A stretch of 9,175 nucleotides of DNA. Source: RGIG5612 sp963589005. Lineage in GTDB: Bacteria > Bacillota > Clostridia > Lachnospirales > Lachnospiraceae. A program made the translations under genes and the position numbers. The DNA is taken from positions 1-9,175 of the forward strand of contig CAVAJR010000043.1 of assembly GCA_963589005.1 (NCBI GenBank), written 5' to 3'. Each line of letters starts with the position of its first letter. Within the stretch, counting starts at the first letter, position 1. Below are positions 5,891 to 9,175 of the stretch, piece by piece. The notes below the pieces were generated by a model. The model was not told where the DNA came from. It worked only from the letters and a program-made list of their open reading frames with translations, and did not search any database.

Positions 5891-8509
5891 TCATCCTGCA
5901 GGCGGTTCCGGTGGAGTATCTCCGCCCTGTTCATCCGGATTTGCAGCCTCTTCACTCGTTTCCTCCTCACTCGTTTCTGAGGTTTCTTCTTCTGCCGTTG
6001 TAGCATTATGTACCTCACAATATGCATATGGATATGCATAAGGCGAATCTAAAGTATATCCTTTAGCACTGCCGCCTCTGATATCATCCGGTCTGATAAT
6101 GCATACCTGGTAATATCCAGGACAATATTCATTGGCAAGCAAGCCTGTTTCTGAGCATACATAAGCAGTTGTATGAGTTTCGCAATAGCTTGTAGGTTCT
6201 GTTCCTTCCTCGAAATATTCAGTATATACACCCGTACCATTTGGACTGTACATGCATAATCCGTCTATAGGGAGAAGTCCTGACTTACGGCAGATCTGTA
6301 CCTGTACAATACCGTCCGGCATTGTAAATTCTCCGCCTGAATATCCGCATTCACTTACGACTCTGTTCATGATCGTCGAGTAAAGATCCTTATGGAACTC
6401 ATCTTCATCAATAGATATATTTTCATCATATCCGGCCCAGATGGTTCCGCACAATCCTCTCGGAATAAATCCGGCAAACCATAGATCATAATCATTTGAT
6501 GTAGTTCCGGTCTTACCTGCAAGCGGCGTGCTGTCAAGTGCACACTTAGTACCTGTACCTTCAGTAACAACATCCTCCATTGCATCTGTAAGAAGAGCCG
6601 CAACCGTAGGTCTTATAACCTGAGTTGTCTCCTGATTAGCATCAAGCACTATAGTGCCATCCCTAGCTACAACCTGCGTATACATCGTAGGCTCGATATA
6701 TGTTCCCTGATTGGCTATAGCTGAATATGCCGCACACAATTCCAGGTTAGTTACACCGTTTGTGATACCTCCTAAGGCTGTAGCAATATTAGCATCCTCA
6801 GTTTCATCAATATTTTTAAATCCGAATGCTTTCAGATATTCAACTGCTGCCGACCCTCCTATACTGTAAAGAGTCTTCGCAGCGATTATATTCATAGAGT
6901 CTCTGATACCATCTCGTATGTTGCTCAAGCCTCTGTATTCATCGCCCCACCAGTTTTCGATACTCTTGCCTTCTGTTCCATCCTCACTAGGATCGTATTC
7001 AAATGGCGAATCGTCCTGAACTGAAGCCAGTGTATATCCGTATGAATTCATTGCAGGGGCAAATGCTGCCAAAATCTTAAATGTAGATCCGGGCTGACGT
7101 AATGTATCGGTTGCACGGTTAAGTGAAAGATTCTGCTGCTTATCACCTCTGCCGCCGACGGCTGCCAATACGCGACCTGTAGAATAATCCATTAATGTAA
7201 ATGAAACCTGCGGCTGAAGCGTATATGTGACATCCTCATATGTGATACGATCTCCGTCCCCCAATATCGTTGCCTTAAATTCTTCTATCGCAGCATCAGC
7301 TTCTTCTTTAGAATAAAAATTCAGTCGGTAATCCGTATCCCCCAGATCCACCCTATGATATCTGGTTATATGGCTCTGGTAATAATAAGACATACTGCCG
7401 TCTGAATGCTGAACTGACAGATCCCAGCTGATGGAGTATGTGGTCTCCATCGGATAATTGTCCTGATTATTGATTTCCTCCTCAATTATGGACTGCATCT
7501 GCGTATCCTGCGTAGAATATATTGTCAGTCCACCAGAAAATAACATATTATAAGCCTGATTGTAGGTATATCCTACTGTCTGCAGATCCTGAAGTACATC
7601 TGATATTAAGGCATCTTCAAAGTACGAATAAATACTCGTCTGTTCCGATGAATTGGCTACCATTCGACTGTAAATATCATCTGCCTTGGCCTCATCACAT
7701 TCCTGCTGAGTGATATATCCGAGTTTAACCATGTTCTCAAGAACAAGCTCCCTCCTCAGCTGATTTGCCTCAGGATGCAGCGACGGATTATACGCCGAAG
7801 GATTCTTGGTTATGGCTACGATGGCCGAACATTCTGATAATGTCAGCTCCGACAGATCCTTGCCAAAATAATAAGATGCTGCTGCCTTTACACCGTTGCA
7901 ATTGCTGCCCAGATAGATTGTATTCAGATAATTTGTAAGAATGTCATCCTTGGACATGATCTTCTCAAGTTCCAATGCCATGACCCATTCCTGTACTTTT
8001 CTTCTGATCAATGAACCTGCACTTCTCTCATATCCGCCGGTTTCAATTACATTATTCTTGATAAGCTGCTGTGTGATGGTACTGGCGCCTTCGTCCTTGC
8101 CCTCTGTTATATCAACATAAACTGCTCTGGCGATACCTCTTATATCTACTCCGTTATGTTCATAGAAACGTTCATCTTCAATAGCAACTACTGCATTTTT
8201 CAGCATCTGCGGAATCTCTGCCGCTGTTGCCTCCTGCCTGTTAGAGCCCGCCGTTGTAAGTTCAATCATTACATTTCCATCTTTATCCAGAATTCGTGAC
8301 GGGTATTCGCTTGGCTTAACATCCTCCACAGTAATCTGCGGCGTTGATACCACAAATCCTATTCCCACTCCTGCAACAATACTTACAAGAATACAGAATA
8401 CAGACAGCAGAAAAAGCAAAAACACCTTGAGAAATGCTCCTCCTACAGTCTTTTGCTTGACTCTCTTTCTGCGTGGTTCATTATAGTAATCATCGTAACT
8501 ACGTTTCAT
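5891..8509 (-). CDS. Class A penicillin-binding protein (bifunctional glycosyltransferase/transpeptidase)
   Basis: Polymerises lipid II glycan strands and cross-links their peptides outside the membrane. The start is the ATG at 8507-8509 (872 aa): the in-frame TTG at 8521 reads through the Shine-Dalgarno GGAGG. Order: basic cytoplasmic tail; membrane segment (about 25-55); GT51 domain (about 68-240) with Glu111 in EDERF, GASTITQQ (141-148), RRKVQEW (169-175, Glu174) and NYLNTIYLG (193-201); a linker domain (about 325-435); transpeptidase with nucleophile Ser475 in RQPGSTFK, SMN (538-540) and KTGTT (666-670). The extracytoplasmic end has eight Cys (721, 740, 752, 776, 785, 796, 803, 831), including two related SGLLP/TGLLA Cys pairs, then an E/T/S/P-rich tail (837-872). 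Both active sites look intact. It is a PonA/PBP1a-type protein; which PBP it is cannot be fixed from one gene. A perfect-consensus promoter precedes it and a hairpin follows. Confidence 0.95.
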   Translation of the reverse strand: MKRSYDDYYNEPRRKRVKQKTVGGAFLKVFLLFLLSVFCILVSIVAGVGIGFVVSTPQITVEDVKPSEYPSRILDKDGNVMIELTTAGSNRQEATAAEIPQMLKNAVVAIEDERFYEHNGVDIRGIARAVYVDITEGKDEGASTITQQLIKNNVIETGGYERSAGSLIRRKVQEWVMALELEKIMSKDDILTNYLNTIYLGSNCNGVKAAASYYFGKDLSELTLSECSAIVAITKNPSAYNPSLHPEANQLRRELVLENMVKLGYITQQECDEAKADDIYSRMVANSSEQTSIYSYFEDALISDVLQDLQTVGYTYNQAYNMLFSGGLTIYSTQDTQMQSIIEEEINNQDNYPMETTYSISWDLSVQHSDGSMSYYYQSHITRYHRVDLGDTDYRLNFYSKEEADAAIEEFKATILGDGDRITYEDVTYTLQPQVSFTLMDYSTGRVLAAVGGRGDKQQNLSLNRATDTLRQPGSTFKILAAFAPAMNSYGYTLASVQDDSPFEYDPSEDGTEGKSIENWWGDEYRGLSNIRDGIRDSMNIIAAKTLYSIGGSAAVEYLKAFGFKNIDETEDANIATALGGITNGVTNLELCAAYSAIANQGTYIEPTMYTQVVARDGTIVLDANQETTQVIRPTVAALLTDAMEDVVTEGTGTKCALDSTPLAGKTGTTSNDYDLWFAGFIPRGLCGTIWAGYDENISIDEDEFHKDLYSTIMNRVVSECGYSGGEFTMPDGIVQVQICRKSGLLPIDGLCMYSPNGTGVYTEYFEEGTEPTSYCETHTTAYVCSETGLLANEYCPGYYQVCIIRPDDIRGGSAKGYTLDSPYAYPYAYCEVHNATTAEEETSETSEEETSEEAANPDEQGGDTPPEPPAG

Positions 8510-8514
8510 TTCTT

Positions 8515-8519
8515 CCTCC
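8515..8519 (-). promoter_or_regulatory. Shine-Dalgarno that sets the penicillin-binding protein start
   Basis: GGAGG on the minus strand, 5 nt before ATG 8509. Because it lies inside the longer TTG-initiated reading frame, it argues for the ATG and against residues upstream of it. Confidence 0.85.
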
Positions 8520-8541
8520 AAACGTCAATTACCCTTTTAGG

Positions 8542-8562
8542 CAGACCGCTACACACAGTCTG
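8542..8562 (-). other. Small hairpin in the penicillin-binding protein 5' leader
   Basis: CAGAC (8542-8546) pairs with GTCTG (8558-8562) around an 11-nt loop. It begins about where transcription should start, placing a short stem at the mRNA 5' end of an approximately 50-nt leader. Such a stem could protect the transcript; this is inference. Confidence 0.35.
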
Positions 8563-8566
8563 GTGA

Positions 8567-8595
8567 ATTATACAATAATATAGCGAGTATGTCAA
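8567..8595 (-). promoter_or_regulatory. Perfect-consensus sigma-A promoter of the penicillin-binding protein gene
   Basis: On the minus strand TTGACA (8590-8595), exactly 17 nt, then TATAAT (8567-8572). Both hexamers and the spacing match consensus. Predicted start is near 8560, giving a leader of about 50 nt. Confidence 0.92.
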
Positions 8596-8805
8596 AAATC
8601 GCCATTCCCACACATTTTAATAAAGACCAAACTAGTCTCTTTCGCATCTGTTTGTCAGCACTTTCAGATGCAGATTGAGTTAATACACAGAAAATGCTAA
8701 CATATGTCTCATGGAAGAGATAAAAGTAATTTTAAATCATGCTCCCCGTCTTTAGGATTTAGCACTATATTTTTTTGAGAGTTTAATCTATATAGAGTTA
8801 TCGCC
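8596..8805. other. Intergenic stretch between the penicillin-binding protein promoter and the IS control region
   Basis: About 210 bp with no credible gene. It holds a 7-bp inverted repeat GCATCTG/CAGATGC (8644-8650 and 8665-8671, 14-nt loop, no following T-run), a T7 run (8770-8776), GCACTATAT (8762-8770) and the palindrome TCTATATAGA (8787-8796). Small reading frames starting at ATG 8589 (29 codons) and at 8712 (14 codons) lack ribosome sites. The left end of the insertion sequence probably lies in this stretch, but I could not place it. Confidence 0.5.
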
Positions 8806-8830
8806 AGTCAGCATATTTGCTGGCTTTTTT
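8806..8830 (+). terminator. Rho-independent terminator upstream of the transposase promoter
   Basis: AGTCAGCA (8806-8813), TATT loop, TGCTGGCT (8818-8825): an 8-bp stem with one G-U pair, running into a T-run to 8830. It stops plus-strand transcription before the transposase promoter. No plus-strand gene precedes it here, so insulation of the element from read-through is the likely role. Confidence 0.8.
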
Positions 8831-8868
8831 GTTGTTTGAAAAAACTTGACAAATTCTATTTTTTACTC

Positions 8869-8897
8869 TTGCATATATAGTGCCATAGTGTTATACT
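8869..8897 (+). promoter_or_regulatory. Transposase promoter with extended -10
   Basis: TTGCAT (8869-8874), 17-nt spacer, TATACT (8892-8897), with TG at 8889-8890 forming an extended -10. The expected start is near 8904, leaving a very short leader, so translation may be inefficient. The inverted-repeat arm ATATAGTGC (8875-8883) sits in the spacer and ATAGT/ACTAT spans the -10, possible binding sites for the transposase itself. Confidence 0.65.
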
Positions 8898-8914
8898 ATA
8901 AGAGGGTGCATTTT

Positions 8915-9175
8915 ATGGCTTATTTCTTAAAAAAATCAAACTACAAAAAAGGTACATATCTTCAAATTTACGAGAGTTTTTATGACCCGGAAAGGAAAGG
9001 CGGGGCTCACCGCTCTTTTAAAGCTTTAGGTTATGTTCATGAGCTTCAGGCAAAGGGCATTGACGATCCTATCTCCTTCTACAAAGAAGAAGTTATCAGA
9101 CTGAACCAGGAAGCAAATGCTGCAAAAGCCGCAAAAAAAGCGAAGCAGATTTCAGATGATTCTCCGGAAAAACTC
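8915..9175 (+). CDS. IS1634-family-like transposase, N-terminal part, runs off the window
   Basis: Begins ATG at 8915 with GAGGG (8902-8906) 8 nt upstream and stays open for all 87 codons to the window end. The protein starts MAYFLKKSNYKKGTYLQIY, then ESFYDPERKGGAHRSFKALG, a segment resembling N-termini of IS1634-type DDE transposases (IS4 superfamily) common in Clostridia, followed by a charged helical Ala/Lys-rich stretch. The DDE catalytic residues would lie beyond the window, so whether the gene is intact is unknown. The family call is from remembered similarity, not a search. Confidence 0.75.
   Translation, partial: MAYFLKKSNYKKGTYLQIYESFYDPERKGGAHRSFKALGYVHELQAKGIDDPISFYKEEVIRLNQEANAAKAAKKAKQISDDSPEKL

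Larger units (their letters stand above)
8762..9175 (+). mobile_element. Left part of an IS1634-family-like insertion sequence (approximate left edge)
   Basis: The region holds the start of an IS1634-type transposase gene preceded by a plus-strand terminator (8806-8830) and an extended -10 promoter (8869-8897), a common left-end arrangement of insertion sequences. CTATA-type elements recur: GCACTATAT (8762-8770), its exact inverse ATATAGTGC (8875-8883), TCTATATAGA (8787-8796), and ATAGT/ACTAT across the -10 (8885-8899). The left edge is only an estimate because the right terminal repeat and target duplication are outside the window. Confidence 0.55.

Noticed and set aside
8510..8521. TTG start at 8521 for the penicillin-binding protein
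   Set aside because: The four extra codons are the Shine-Dalgarno itself; the ATG at 8509 is properly spaced from GGAGG.
8589..8678. Possible 29-codon peptide on the plus strand
   Set aside because: No ribosome site, no recognised sequence, and it overlaps the promoter of the opposite gene.
8846..8868. TTGACA at 8846-8851 as the transposase -35
   Set aside because: No -10 hexamer lies at 16-18 nt; the TATATA is 22 nt away. TTGCAT with extended TATACT fits better.

Overview
The window reads as a chromosomal segment of a low-to-moderate GC Bacillota, most likely a clostridial gut-type bacterium of the Lachnospirales. This rests on A/T-rich intergenic DNA, the style of the class A penicillin-binding protein (long Glu/Ser/Thr/Pro tail, Cys-rich extracytoplasmic end), a one-PDZ membrane-anchored HtrA and an IS1634-type transposase start. 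The taxonomic call is inference; no rRNA is present.

All main genes lie on the minus strand, so transcription runs from high to low coordinates. In that direction: a class A penicillin-binding protein (8509 to 5891) behind a perfect-consensus sigma-A promoter; a 140-bp gap with three hairpins, one probably a terminator; an overlapping (ATGA) pair encoding a TIM-barrel sugar-phosphate-isomerase-like protein (5750 to 4911) and a GT4 glycosyltransferase (4914 to 3637); a 199-bp regulatory gap; a membrane-anchored HtrA serine protease (3437 to 2037); a long, divergent ClpX (1956 to 151); and a tRNA-Arg(ACG) cut by the window start, with its own strong promoter. At the right edge, on the plus strand, is the 5' end of an IS1634-family-like transposase gene with its own terminator and promoter, divergent from the penicillin-binding protein gene.

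The theme is envelope construction and protein quality control: peptidoglycan polymerisation and cross-linking, surface glycan assembly, extracytoplasmic proteolysis (HtrA) and cytoplasmic unfolding (ClpX). I see no defence system, CRISPR array, prophage or unmistakably new system. The most unusual items are the ClpX variant (about 180 extra residues with separated acidic and basic blocks, a changed RKH pore loop, no clpP beside it), a sugar isomerase-like protein with a degenerate metal site, and a cluster of TCACA half-sites before htrA resembling the octamers known upstream of Bacillus htrA genes.
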